This document shows, in pieces, positions 9,529-16,853 of a DNA stretch of 64,000 bases (its first letter is position 1; every line of letters starts with the position of its first letter). The translations under genes were made by a program, and so were the position numbers. Under the pieces are notes generated by a model. It worked only from the letters and a program-made list of their open reading frames with translations, made no database searches and was not told the DNA's origin. Origin of the DNA: Marinirhabdus sp963793275 (GTDB taxonomy: Bacteria; Bacteroidota; Bacteroidia; Flavobacteriales; Flavobacteriaceae); NCBI GenBank assembly GCA_963793275.1, contig CAWBZL010000003.1:620001-684000 (forward strand), read 5' to 3'.

Positions 9529-10551
9529 CTAATTAAGTCCGCCATCGTCGCCACCATCACCACCATCGTCACCGCCGTCTTCAAATCCGTCTTTTCTTTT
9601 ATTCTTTTTCTTGGCTTTTTTCTCACCTTTTTCGGCTCTTCGTTTTTCACGTCCTGCCTTTCCTTTTTCTTCAATAAACTCATCTGTGTCGTGCATATCA
9701 AATCTATACGCAACACCCACACGTCCTTCCCAAAACGAAGGTGTGTCTTTAAAATTAAGTGCTCCGGAAAGATCTACGTGTAAGTTATTGTTGATAAGTA
9801 CAGCAGCTCCACCACGAAAGATCTGGTCTGCATAAAAATCGCTTTTAAAGCCTTGATTTTCTACAAAAATTGAAAAGTATCTGTTGGTAGCGTGGGTTAA
9901 GGTAAGAATATATCCGTATGTTGGGAAGTCTGTTCCAATACGGTCTGCAATAATGTTGGTGACAAACACAAAACCACCTACCCAGTTATTTTGTGTAGAT
10001 ACAATTACTTTAGGGCTAATTTCTGCTTCAACACTAGGCGTAAAACGGTTATCTGCAAAATCGAAATTAGCACCTGCATAGACTGAAACAGCAGGAATTA
10101 AATCTCTCCATTGCCAGCGGTTATTGGCTTTCCAGCTATATAAGTTGGGGCCTTCCAGTTCCATTTTTCGGTACGGATCGTACACCAGATATTTGGCGCC
10201 AATGGTATTGCTTCTAAAATTAGCAAATTTGTCTTCTGTTACCAGAGTACCTCGGGTAATTTCGCCACTATTATTTCGGTACTCCCCAATAATACTCACT
10301 TCCAGTTCTTCCCGCCAAACGCCGTATCGCACCGAGTAATCCCAACCAAACGTAGTATAATCTGTACCTAATAAGTCGTGCTTTTCGTTTCCATAACTTA
10401 ACCCACTTTCAAACTGTAACACATTGGTTCCTACCGAAAACGCTCCCTGAGAGACTCCCGGGCGGTTGGTGTTAATCATTTCGGTATATTGGGCATGGCT
10501 GCAGAGAGGCAGCAGGAATAGGCAACAAAGAAAGAATTTAAAGAATTTCAT
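9529..10551 (-). CDS. Outer-membrane beta-barrel protein, MetA-pathway/transporter-like
   Basis: A 340-aa protein with a cleavable signal peptide ending CSHAQ near residue 21, then alternating beta strands (NTNRPGVSQGAFSVGTNV at the start) as in the putative outer-membrane family PF13557. The C-terminal 50 residues are unusual for a barrel: a Lys/Arg/Glu-rich stretch (about 295-320) followed by an Asp/Gly-rich tail ending GGDDGGLN. The acidic tail could bind cations, but this is inference. It sits upstream of the acyltransferase gene on the same strand. Confidence 0.7.
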   Translation of the reverse strand: MKFFKFFLCCLFLLPLCSHAQYTEMINTNRPGVSQGAFSVGTNVLQFESGLSYGNEKHDLLGTDYTTFGWDYSVRYGVWREELEVSIIGEYRNNSGEITRGTLVTEDKFANFRSNTIGAKYLVYDPYRKMELEGPNLYSWKANNRWQWRDLIPAVSVYAGANFDFADNRFTPSVEAEISPKVIVSTQNNWVGGFVFVTNIIADRIGTDFPTYGYILTLTHATNRYFSIFVENQGFKSDFYADQIFRGGAAVLINNNLHVDLSGALNFKDTPSFWEGRVGVAYRFDMHDTDEFIEEKGKAGREKRRAEKGEKKAKKKNKRKDGFEDGGDDGGDGGDDGGLN

Positions 10552-10630
10552 AGTTGTTTTGTTCTAGTCAAAGATAGTATTTTATCATTATTTTAATACC
10601 TGCAAGCTACCTTTTTTATACGGCAAATTG

Positions 10631-10638
10631 TACTTTTG
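10631..10638 (+). promoter_or_regulatory. -7 element for DUF4834 gene
   Basis: TACTTTTG fits TAnnTTTG. A possible TTG start at 10636 falls inside it, so the ATG at 10663 is the real start of the next gene. Confidence 0.5.
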
Positions 10639-10662
10639 AACTTTACAGTTATTATTGGTATT

Positions 10663-10941
10663 ATGGACTTTCTTAAAACGGTACTTATCGTACTTTTGGT
10701 ATTTTTTGCTCTGCGCTTTACGTGGAAATTGGCAAAACCCTACCTTTTCAAATACATTGCCAAAAAAATGGGACAGAAGTTTGAAAAATCTTTCGGTGCC
10801 AATCCATTTGGTGATAACCCATTTCAGCAAGCTTCCAAATCTGAAAAAGAAGGAAAGATAACTATAAACAGAGACGCTCCAAATACGAAGAGGAGCTCCA
10901 AAACTGTTGGTGAGTATGTGGATTATGAGGAAGTGGAGTAA
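10663..10941 (+). CDS. DUF4834 family membrane-anchored protein
   Basis: A 92-aa protein starting MDFLKTVLIVLL: one N-terminal transmembrane helix, then a basic linker and a polar C-terminus ending VDYEEVE. This is the DUF4834 pattern, restricted to Bacteroidetes and of unknown function. The longer frame from 10636 was rejected because that codon lies inside the promoter -7 element. The gene often stands near yfhO-like genes, as here. Confidence 0.8.
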   Translation: MDFLKTVLIVLLVFFALRFTWKLAKPYLFKYIAKKMGQKFEKSFGANPFGDNPFQQASKSEKEGKITINRDAPNTKRSSKTVGEYVDYEEVE

Positions 10942-11130
10942 AATTACAAGGTGCGAGGTTCGAGGTGCGAATAATGAGGTGTGTTTTTTTTAATGTATTT
11001 GTAGATGTTTGCACCTAAATTGATTCGTCTCTCAATATCTCTCAATATAAGGCGGCAATATATGATAGGATTTCAAGAAGTAGGTTTTATTATTAGGTTG
11101 GTTTCTGTCTATGGCTTTAATCTTAAAAGG

Positions 11131-11238
11131 ATGAACCGACAAAATAAAATAAATAATGATCGAGAAACCATAAGAGATGCGTGGGCCGGTATATTGTTTT
11201 TTGTTTTAGTTATTCTAAGTATTTTATACTATCAATAA
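11131..11238 (+). CDS. Possible 35-aa single-helix membrane peptide
   Basis: A short frame from ATG 11131 encodes MNRQNKINNDRETIRD followed by one hydrophobic helix (GILFFVLVILSILYY). The charged-then-hydrophobic layout is plausible for a small membrane protein. Without comparative data it could be chance. The frame is open upstream to 11005, but that part looks non-coding. Confidence 0.3.
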   Translation: MNRQNKINNDRETIRDAWAGILFFVLVILSILYYQ

Positions 11239-11426
11239 ATTCATTTTACTTGATAGTTTTACTAAAATGCAATTAAATCGCTTCTTCTTATTTTCACTGC
11301 AAATTACAACCGCTAACTACGGTTATTAATTTATTACAAAACCTACAATTTAAAAAAATCTACCAACCCAACGACAATCGTTTCAGATTTTCGTAATTTT
11401 CCACCTCTATTTTAGTTAGTCTGTCT

Positions 11427-13874
11427 ATGAACGTTTCAGTAAAGAAATTTCTTCCGCATTTAGTTGTTTTCCTTCTTTTTATTATTGCTTCTCTGGCATA
11501 TTTTAGCCCTGTGTTGCAAGGCAAAGCTATTTACCAGAGTGATATAGTGCAATACACCGCGATGGCAAAACAGCAAAATGATTTTCGAAAAACCACCGGC
11601 GAAGAAACCTATTGGACAGATAGCGCTTTTGGCGGGATGCCCACCTATCAGTTAGGGGCAAAATACCCGCATAACTATATTAAGAAATTAGACCTTACGC
11701 TTCGGTTTTTACCGCGTCCAGCAGATTATTTGTTTCTTTACTTTATTGGGATGTACATCCTTTTCCTGGTGCTGAAAGTTGACTATAAATTAGCATTTCT
11801 AGGGGCTCTGGCATTCGGTTTTTCTACCTATCTCATCATTATATTAGGTGTTGGACATAATGCAAAAGCACACGCCATTGCCTATATGCCGTTGGTTTTA
11901 AGCGGAATTATACTCACATTTAAAGGTAAATACTTGTGGGGTTTTATCCTTACTACCATCGCTATGGGGCTGGAGTTGGTCACCAATCACTTCCAGATGA
12001 CCTATTATTTATTACTGTTGGTGCTATGCATTGGCATTGCTTATCTGGTAGACGCTTTCAGAAAAAAAATGCTTCCTCACTTTTTTAAAGCAGTAGGAGT
12101 GATGGCGATTGGCGTATTAATTGCCATAGGTCTTAACGCTACCAACATTCTGGCAACGAAGGAATATGCAGACACTTCCACACGAGGAAAAAGTGAATTG
12201 ACCATTAACCCGGATGGTACTAAAAAAGAAACCGTTGAAGGGCTGGATTATGAATACATTACAGAATACAGTTACGGAATACTAGAAAGTTTTAATCTGC
12301 TCATTCCACGTTTTATGGGTGGAGGTACCTTAGAACCGCTACCAGAAGATGGAGAAACAGTAGATGCACTAATTAAAATGGGCGCTTCGCCACAGGAGGC
12401 CAATGAGGTCTTACGACAGATGCCTACCTATTGGGGAGATCAAACCTACGTGGAAGCACCGGCATATATTGGTGCTATTTTATTATTTCTGGCGGTGCTG
12501 GCGTTATTTTTAGTGCGCGGCAGATTAAAATGGTGGGCAGTTGCAGGATTGTTGCTGAGTCTCTTTTTATCCTGGGGCGATAATTTTGAAATGCTTACAC
12601 GCTTTTTTGTGGATACCGTACCATTGTACGACAAATTCAGAGCAGTTTCCTCCATCCAGGTATTGATAGAATTAATTGTACCTATACTCGCAATCGTTGG
12701 ATTGCATCAATTTTTTAGCGAGTTCACTAAAGAAGAAAAACGAAAGAAAGCGTTACTGTATTCCACAGGAATTTTAGGTGGCATCATTCTTATATTTATA
12801 GTGTTAAAGAGTGCCATCCCAGGATTCGATTTTGCGAGTCCGTATGATGTAGGTATTCGTGAACAATTAGGGAATGAGCTGGTAGAAGCTGTAAGAGCAG
12901 ATCGGGCTTCTTTATTTATGAAAGATGCTATTCGGTCCTTAATTTTAATAGTGCTTGCAGCTGGAGCTTTGTGGTTCTTCCTGAAAGACAAACTAAAGCA
13001 AACGGCAGCTATTGGAGTCCTGGTGTTATTGGTAGTATTTGATCTGGTAGGTGTAGACAGACGCTATGTAAACAATGAGGATTTTGTGCAAAAACGAATT
13101 ATGGAGCAACCATTCCAAATGAGTGGTGCAGATGAAATGATCTTAAAAGATGAAGGTCACTTTCGGGTATTCGATGCTACGAATGATGCATTTAACAGTG
13201 GAGCAGCAAGTTTCTACCATAATGCGCTGGGAGGCTATCACGCTGCAAAACCTGGAAGAATGCAGGACATAGCAGATTTCTATTTGTACAATGGCGATGT
13301 GGGTATTATGAATATGCTTAATGTAAAATACTTCATCGTACAAAACAAAGGTGGTGGTCCAGTAGCACAACGAAATCCTTACTTCAATGGACCTGCGTGG
13401 TTTGTTGAGAATGTTCAGTTTGCTGAAGATGCTAATCAGGAGATTTTATTACTGGATAGTCTGGACACTAAGAAAACGGTCATAGTTCATAAAGAATTTA
13501 AAGATAAATTACCACTACAAAGTATACAACGCGATAGTACGGCAACTATAGAACTGGTAACGCATTCCCATAACCATTTAACGTACGAAGCAAGTACCAA
13601 AAGCCCGCAACTGGCTGTTTTTTCTGAAATATATTACCCGGAAGGTTGGAATGCCTATATAAATGGGAAACCAGCCGATTATATTCGCGTAAACTATCTC
13701 CTACGCGGAATGAAGATTCCAGCAGGAAACAACAAGATAGAATTTAAATTTGAAGCTGCCGTAGTTAAAAAAGGGAGTAGCATAGCGCTGGGCAGTAGCA
13801 TACTCTTACTATTGGTGCTGCTTGGCGGATTGTATGTTACTTTTAAGAGTACCAAGGAAACTACAGATTCTTAA
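11427..13874 (+). CDS. YfhO-family multi-spanning membrane protein
   Basis: An 815-aa protein with many transmembrane helices (about 12 in residues 10-540, one at the C-terminus) and a large extracytoplasmic domain before the last helix. N-terminal motifs YQSDIVQYTAMAKQQN and the WTDSAFGGMPTYQLG segment are typical of YfhO/GT-C-like proteins, presumed lipid-linked sugar transferases. In Firmicutes, YfhO family members glycosylate teichoic acids; the acceptor here is unknown. The downstream glycosyltransferase start overlaps its stop by 1 nt (TAATG), so the two are coupled. Confidence 0.85.
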   Translation: MNVSVKKFLPHLVVFLLFIIASLAYFSPVLQGKAIYQSDIVQYTAMAKQQNDFRKTTGEETYWTDSAFGGMPTYQLGAKYPHNYIKKLDLTLRFLPRPADYLFLYFIGMYILFLVLKVDYKLAFLGALAFGFSTYLIIILGVGHNAKAHAIAYMPLVLSGIILTFKGKYLWGFILTTIAMGLELVTNHFQMTYYLLLLVLCIGIAYLVDAFRKKMLPHFFKAVGVMAIGVLIAIGLNATNILATKEYADTSTRGKSELTINPDGTKKETVEGLDYEYITEYSYGILESFNLLIPRFMGGGTLEPLPEDGETVDALIKMGASPQEANEVLRQMPTYWGDQTYVEAPAYIGAILLFLAVLALFLVRGRLKWWAVAGLLLSLFLSWGDNFEMLTRFFVDTVPLYDKFRAVSSIQVLIELIVPILAIVGLHQFFSEFTKEEKRKKALLYSTGILGGIILIFIVLKSAIPGFDFASPYDVGIREQLGNELVEAVRADRASLFMKDAIRSLILIVLAAGALWFFLKDKLKQTAAIGVLVLLVVFDLVGVDRRYVNNEDFVQKRIMEQPFQMSGADEMILKDEGHFRVFDATNDAFNSGAASFYHNALGGYHAAKPGRMQDIADFYLYNGDVGIMNMLNVKYFIVQNKGGGPVAQRNPYFNGPAWFVENVQFAEDANQEILLLDSLDTKKTVIVHKEFKDKLPLQSIQRDSTATIELVTHSHNHLTYEASTKSPQLAVFSEIYYPEGWNAYINGKPADYIRVNYLLRGMKIPAGNNKIEFKFEAAVVKKGSSIALGSSILLLLVLLGGLYVTFKSTKETTDS

Positions 13875-15154
13875 TGAAACGTGTCCTCGTCATAACTTAC
13901 TATTGGCCTCCTGCAGGGGGACCAGGAGTTCAGCGGTGGTTATACTTTGTAAAATATTTTAGGGAATTTGGTATTGAACCTGTGGTGTATATTCCGGAAA
14001 ATGCACATTATCCCTTACGCGACGAAAGTTTTGTTGCAGAAATACCGCAGGATATTGAAATTATTAGTCAGCCAATTAACGAGCCGTATAAATTTGCCAA
14101 ATGGTTTTCAAAAAAGAAGACCAAGCAAATGAGTAGCGGGATTATTGCTAAGAAGAACACTTCCATTTTAGAAAAATTGTTGCTGTATGTTCGGGGGAAC
14201 TTTTTTATTCCGGATGCCAGAGTTGGATGGGTGAAGCCTTCGGTTGTATTTTTGAAACAGTATTTGGCTAAAAACCCGGTAGAAACTATCATTACATCCG
14301 GACCTCCACATAGTTTACATGTAATTGGAATGCAACTTAAAAAGGAAACAGGGGTGAAGTGGCTGGCCGATTTCAGAGATCCGTGGACCACGATTCATTA
14401 TCACGATTCTTTGCGCTTAACTAATACATCGAAGAAAAAGCACAAGCAATTAGAGGCACAGGTTTTACAAACTGCAGACGCTATAACCGTTACCAGTCCT
14501 ACGACTAAAAAAGAGTTTGAAGCGATAACAAACCGCCCTGTAATAGTGGTGACAAATGGTTTTGAACGAAAAGAGACCATTACTACAAGGCTGGATGCTA
14601 AATTTTCCATTGCACATATTGGTTCTTTATTAAGCGAACGTAATCCTATTATTTTGTGGGAAGTTTTAAACGAATTGGCTTCAGAAATTGACGGATTTCG
14701 GGATGATCTGGAACTGGTGTTAGCGGGAGTTGTAGGTGAAGAAATTTTAGAAAGTATTTCAAGTTTCGGCTTATCGCAAAACCTTCGGAATGTGGGATAT
14801 GTTTCACACAAGGAAGCACTTCAGCTACAACATAATGCACAATTGCTCTTGCTGTTGGAAATTGATAGCCCCGAAACCCGTGCTATCATCCCTGGAAAAT
14901 TATTCGAATACATTAGAGCCGAACGTCCTATTATTTCAATTGGACCTAAAGGAAGTGATATTAAAGCAATCTTAGAAGAATCTACCAGTGGAAGATTTTA
15001 TAATACTGCAGAAAGAGAAGCGCTTAAAACCTCAATTAAATCATATTTCAAATCCTATAAAGCGGAAGGAATAGCTGGAATTACGGCAAATATTTCAAAA
15101 TATACACGCAAACATTTAAGTAAACAGATGTCACAAATTCTCAAAAAACATTAA
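13874..15154 (+). CDS. Glycosyltransferase family 4-like protein
   Basis: A 426-aa GT-B-fold glycosyltransferase. The N-terminal Rossmann domain begins with YYWPPAGGPGVQRW, the glycine-rich loop of many bacterial GT4 enzymes. The C-terminal domain has the nucleotide-sugar binding segment PGKLFEYIRAERPII with its acidic E residue. It probably builds an envelope polysaccharide or glycan with the coupled YfhO protein. Donor and acceptor cannot be inferred. Confidence 0.88.
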   Translation: MKRVLVITYYWPPAGGPGVQRWLYFVKYFREFGIEPVVYIPENAHYPLRDESFVAEIPQDIEIISQPINEPYKFAKWFSKKKTKQMSSGIIAKKNTSILEKLLLYVRGNFFIPDARVGWVKPSVVFLKQYLAKNPVETIITSGPPHSLHVIGMQLKKETGVKWLADFRDPWTTIHYHDSLRLTNTSKKKHKQLEAQVLQTADAITVTSPTTKKEFEAITNRPVIVVTNGFERKETITTRLDAKFSIAHIGSLLSERNPIILWEVLNELASEIDGFRDDLELVLAGVVGEEILESISSFGLSQNLRNVGYVSHKEALQLQHNAQLLLLLEIDSPETRAIIPGKLFEYIRAERPIISIGPKGSDIKAILEESTSGRFYNTAEREALKTSIKSYFKSYKAEGIAGITANISKYTRKHLSKQMSQILKKH

Positions 15155-15159
15155 ATGCG

Positions 15160-15197
15160 AAATCCCTGGTCATCGCAGATGCGAATCACAGGGATTT
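15160..15197. terminator. Bidirectional hairpin between convergent genes
   Basis: A 9-bp perfect stem, AAATCCCTG (15160-15168) with CAGGGATTT (15189-15197), encloses a loop with a second small palindrome (TCGCA/TGCGA). It lies between the stop of the glycosyltransferase and the stop of the repeat protein on the other strand, and can serve both. Confidence 0.7.
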
Positions 15198-15198
15198 C

Positions 15199-15215
15199 TA
15201 ACTAACCAACCAAAA
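15199..15215 (-). repeat. 17-nt motif, copy 1 (next to terminator)
   Basis: On the minus strand reads TTTTGGTTGGTTAGTTA, directly between the stop of the Arg/Ser-rich protein gene and its terminator hairpin. An identical 17-nt copy stands at 16708-16724 in the same position relative to another terminator. Confidence 0.75.
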
Positions 15216-15218
15216 TTT

Positions 15219-16523
15219 TTATTGTCCTCTACCTCTTCTGGTGTTTGTACTACGAGAACTTGTATTGCCTCGTGATGAAGAACTTCTGGACTTATTTACA
15301 TTCGAACTTCTTTTTGCTGCCGAGCTACTTTTTGAGCGATTTCCAGTACTTCTGGAGGTTGTAGCTTTTCTGTTGCTATTTGTATTTCTCTTTTGCGCTA
15401 CCGCTCTGTTACTGCTTGTCTTTCTATTAGCATTGGTCTCTCTGGAGTTTACTACAGATCCACGGTTATTTACTGGTCTGCCTTTGGTAACGTTGCCACG
15501 GTTGCTGTTTTTTACAGTACGTCTGGTGTTACTCACCGGACGTCCTTTTGAAACATTCCCACGGCTATCTGCTTTAGCAAAACCACTATTGGTAGCAGGT
15601 CTTCCTTTTGAAACATTCCCACGACTATTTGAAGTTGGGCGTCCTTTACTAGTAGTGTTTCCATTTCTTGCATCTTCACGATTTAGACTAGTGTTAGTAC
15701 GTTGCTTATCTAGAGTGCCTCTTGAATTACCACGATCACTTCTGTTAGTTGCTAAATCAGACCTTCCGGTATCTCTGGAATTTGTCACCATCGTATTTCT
15801 ACGGTTTGGATTGTAGCTATTATTTCTGGCAGTTCTACCATCTTTGTAATGTACACGGCTACCAGGTCTGTAAAAATCTCTTCTTCCGTTTGCGTATCCA
15901 CGATTGTAGCCTCTTGCATAATGTTGTCTATGGTATGCCCAGCCATAACGTCTTGGGGTATAATACGTTCTGTAAGGATAATCATACACTATACAGCTAG
16001 AATAGATAGGTGCTGCGTAATACACGTGCCAGGGGCGGTACACGTAGTAACGGTTCCAAGGACTTATAAATCCGGTACAGTGAGAGAAGTATCCGTAATT
16101 ATTGTAGTGAACTACGAGGCTACCAACGTTTACAATGCGACGGTTGTTGTATCTAATTTCAACCTCACCTGCTTGTACAATACGGCCAAACTCATCGTAA
16201 TAAATAGGTACATCTTCAACCTGCACTACGGCACCATAATCGTCATACTGTACATACATATCATAATCATACCCTGAATTGAAGGATACGCTTACACCTG
16301 GTGTGTTTACGTTCACGTTTACGTTGTTGCCTCTATTGCCACCTACGTAAATAAAATCGAACTGACCGTCTGGAAAAACCGAAAATTCTACGGCTCCTTC
16401 AATAAAAATATACGATTTACCATCGTACGTATTTAATGTGGTTTCTTCATTCACATTGTTGTTCGCCGAAGCAGTTAACGTGAAAAGAAACAAACTGCTG
16501 AATAATAAGATTAGCTTTTTCAT
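15219..16523 (-). CDS. Secreted protein with Arg/Ser/Asn-rich repeat tail
   Basis: A 434-aa protein with a Sec signal peptide (cleavage near ASA-NN, residue 20). Residues 20-200 form a Tyr/Asn/Val-rich domain of short beta-like repeats (YYDEFGRIVQAGEVEIRY). Residues from about 215 on are low-complexity and strongly basic, with four [ST]KGRP motifs at about 293, 306, 326 and 347 and a Ser/Arg tail ending TRRGRGQ. I recognise no enzyme. A cationic exported tail suggests binding to polyanions (DNA, LPS, polysaccharide), which is inference. A strong sigma-54 promoter match lies 63 nt upstream. A terminator follows. Confidence 0.75.
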   Translation of the reverse strand: MKKLILLFSSLFLFTLTASANNNVNEETTLNTYDGKSYIFIEGAVEFSVFPDGQFDFIYVGGNRGNNVNVNVNTPGVSVSFNSGYDYDMYVQYDDYGAVVQVEDVPIYYDEFGRIVQAGEVEIRYNNRRIVNVGSLVVHYNNYGYFSHCTGFISPWNRYYVYRPWHVYYAAPIYSSCIVYDYPYRTYYTPRRYGWAYHRQHYARGYNRGYANGRRDFYRPGSRVHYKDGRTARNNSYNPNRRNTMVTNSRDTGRSDLATNRSDRGNSRGTLDKQRTNTSLNREDARNGNTTSKGRPTSNSRGNVSKGRPATNSGFAKADSRGNVSKGRPVSNTRRTVKNSNRGNVTKGRPVNNRGSVVNSRETNANRKTSSNRAVAQKRNTNSNRKATTSRSTGNRSKSSSAAKRSSNVNKSRSSSSRGNTSSRSTNTRRGRGQ

Positions 16524-16585
16524 AATTTGAAGTTTTAAGTTCGTACTCGCTTTATATTTTGGTCAGCTTATACGTTGTATATTAA

Positions 16586-16602
16586 AACAACGACCGTGCC
16601 AA
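16586..16602 (-). promoter_or_regulatory. Sigma-54 promoter for Arg/Ser-rich protein gene
   Basis: The minus strand reads TTGGCACGGTCGTTGTT, matching the sigma-54 consensus TGGCACG-N4-TTGCW with correct spacing between the -24 GG and the -12 element. Expected transcription start is near 16577, giving a leader of about 54 nt before the ATG at 16523. Confidence 0.7.
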
Positions 16603-16672
16603 AGATGTAAGTATCTGTTTTTCAAATGTGTTTATAGATCGGAAAGATTTAAATAAAATTTATTACATTAAA

Positions 16673-16708
16673 AAACCCGCTGTTCCAAAGATTGAAAGCA
16701 GCGGGTTT
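16673..16708 (-). terminator. Rho-independent terminator of the small transcript
   Basis: Stem AAACCCGCTG (16673-16682) pairs with CAGCGGGTTT (16699-16708), 10 bp, loop 16 nt. On the minus strand it is followed by a run of T (plus-strand A run 16670-16675). Confidence 0.75.
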
Positions 16709-16724
16709 AACTAACCAACCAAAA
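16708..16724 (-). repeat. 17-nt motif, copy 2 (next to terminator)
   Basis: Identical to the motif at 15199-15215 (TTTTGGTTGGTTAGTTA on the minus strand) and likewise directly upstream of a terminator stem. Confidence 0.75.
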
Positions 16725-16800
16725 AACTATGTATTCTTTTTATATCTAGGTAACCGACGTTGTACTTGATAAAACTTTTCTATCGGTTGTTAAGTAGATT

Positions 16801-16816
16801 ACAATCACCGTGCCAA
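16801..16816 (-). promoter_or_regulatory. Sigma-54 promoter with no downstream gene
   Basis: The minus strand reads TTGGCACGGTGATTGT, a full -24/-12 match (TGGCACG-N4-TTGT). It begins 38 nt after the uvrA stop and points to a 330-nt stretch without a coding frame. Confidence 0.65.
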
Positions 16817-16853
16817 AAAAAATATGTAGAGAAATTATTTTAAAGAAATCTAC

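Larger units (their letters stand above)
16668..16791 (-). ncRNA. Putative orphan sigma-54-dependent small RNA
   Basis: Between uvrA and the next gene lies a complete small transcription unit of about 120 nt on the minus strand: a sigma-54 promoter match (16801-16816), an AT-rich body with no ATG, the 17-nt motif (16708-16724), a 10-bp GC-rich hairpin, and a T run at the 3' end. No protein can be read from it. It may be a free regulatory RNA or a remnant of a lost gene whose promoter and terminator remain. Confidence 0.45.

Noticed and set aside
10948..10970. GGTTCGA-like sequence as a tRNA T-arm
   Set aside because: It is part of a short direct repeat (GGTGCGAGGTTCGAGGTGCGA style) with no acceptor stem or anticodon arm.
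15500..15640. Repeated DNA in the repeat-protein gene as a possible CRISPR or tandem array
   Set aside because: The repeats are in frame, irregularly spaced and encode the KGRP motif; there are no unique spacers of equal length.
15241..15816. A 191-aa Leu/Phe-rich plus-strand open frame
   Set aside because: It is the antisense reading of the Arg/Ser repeat tail; no promoter, and the composition simply mirrors the repeats.
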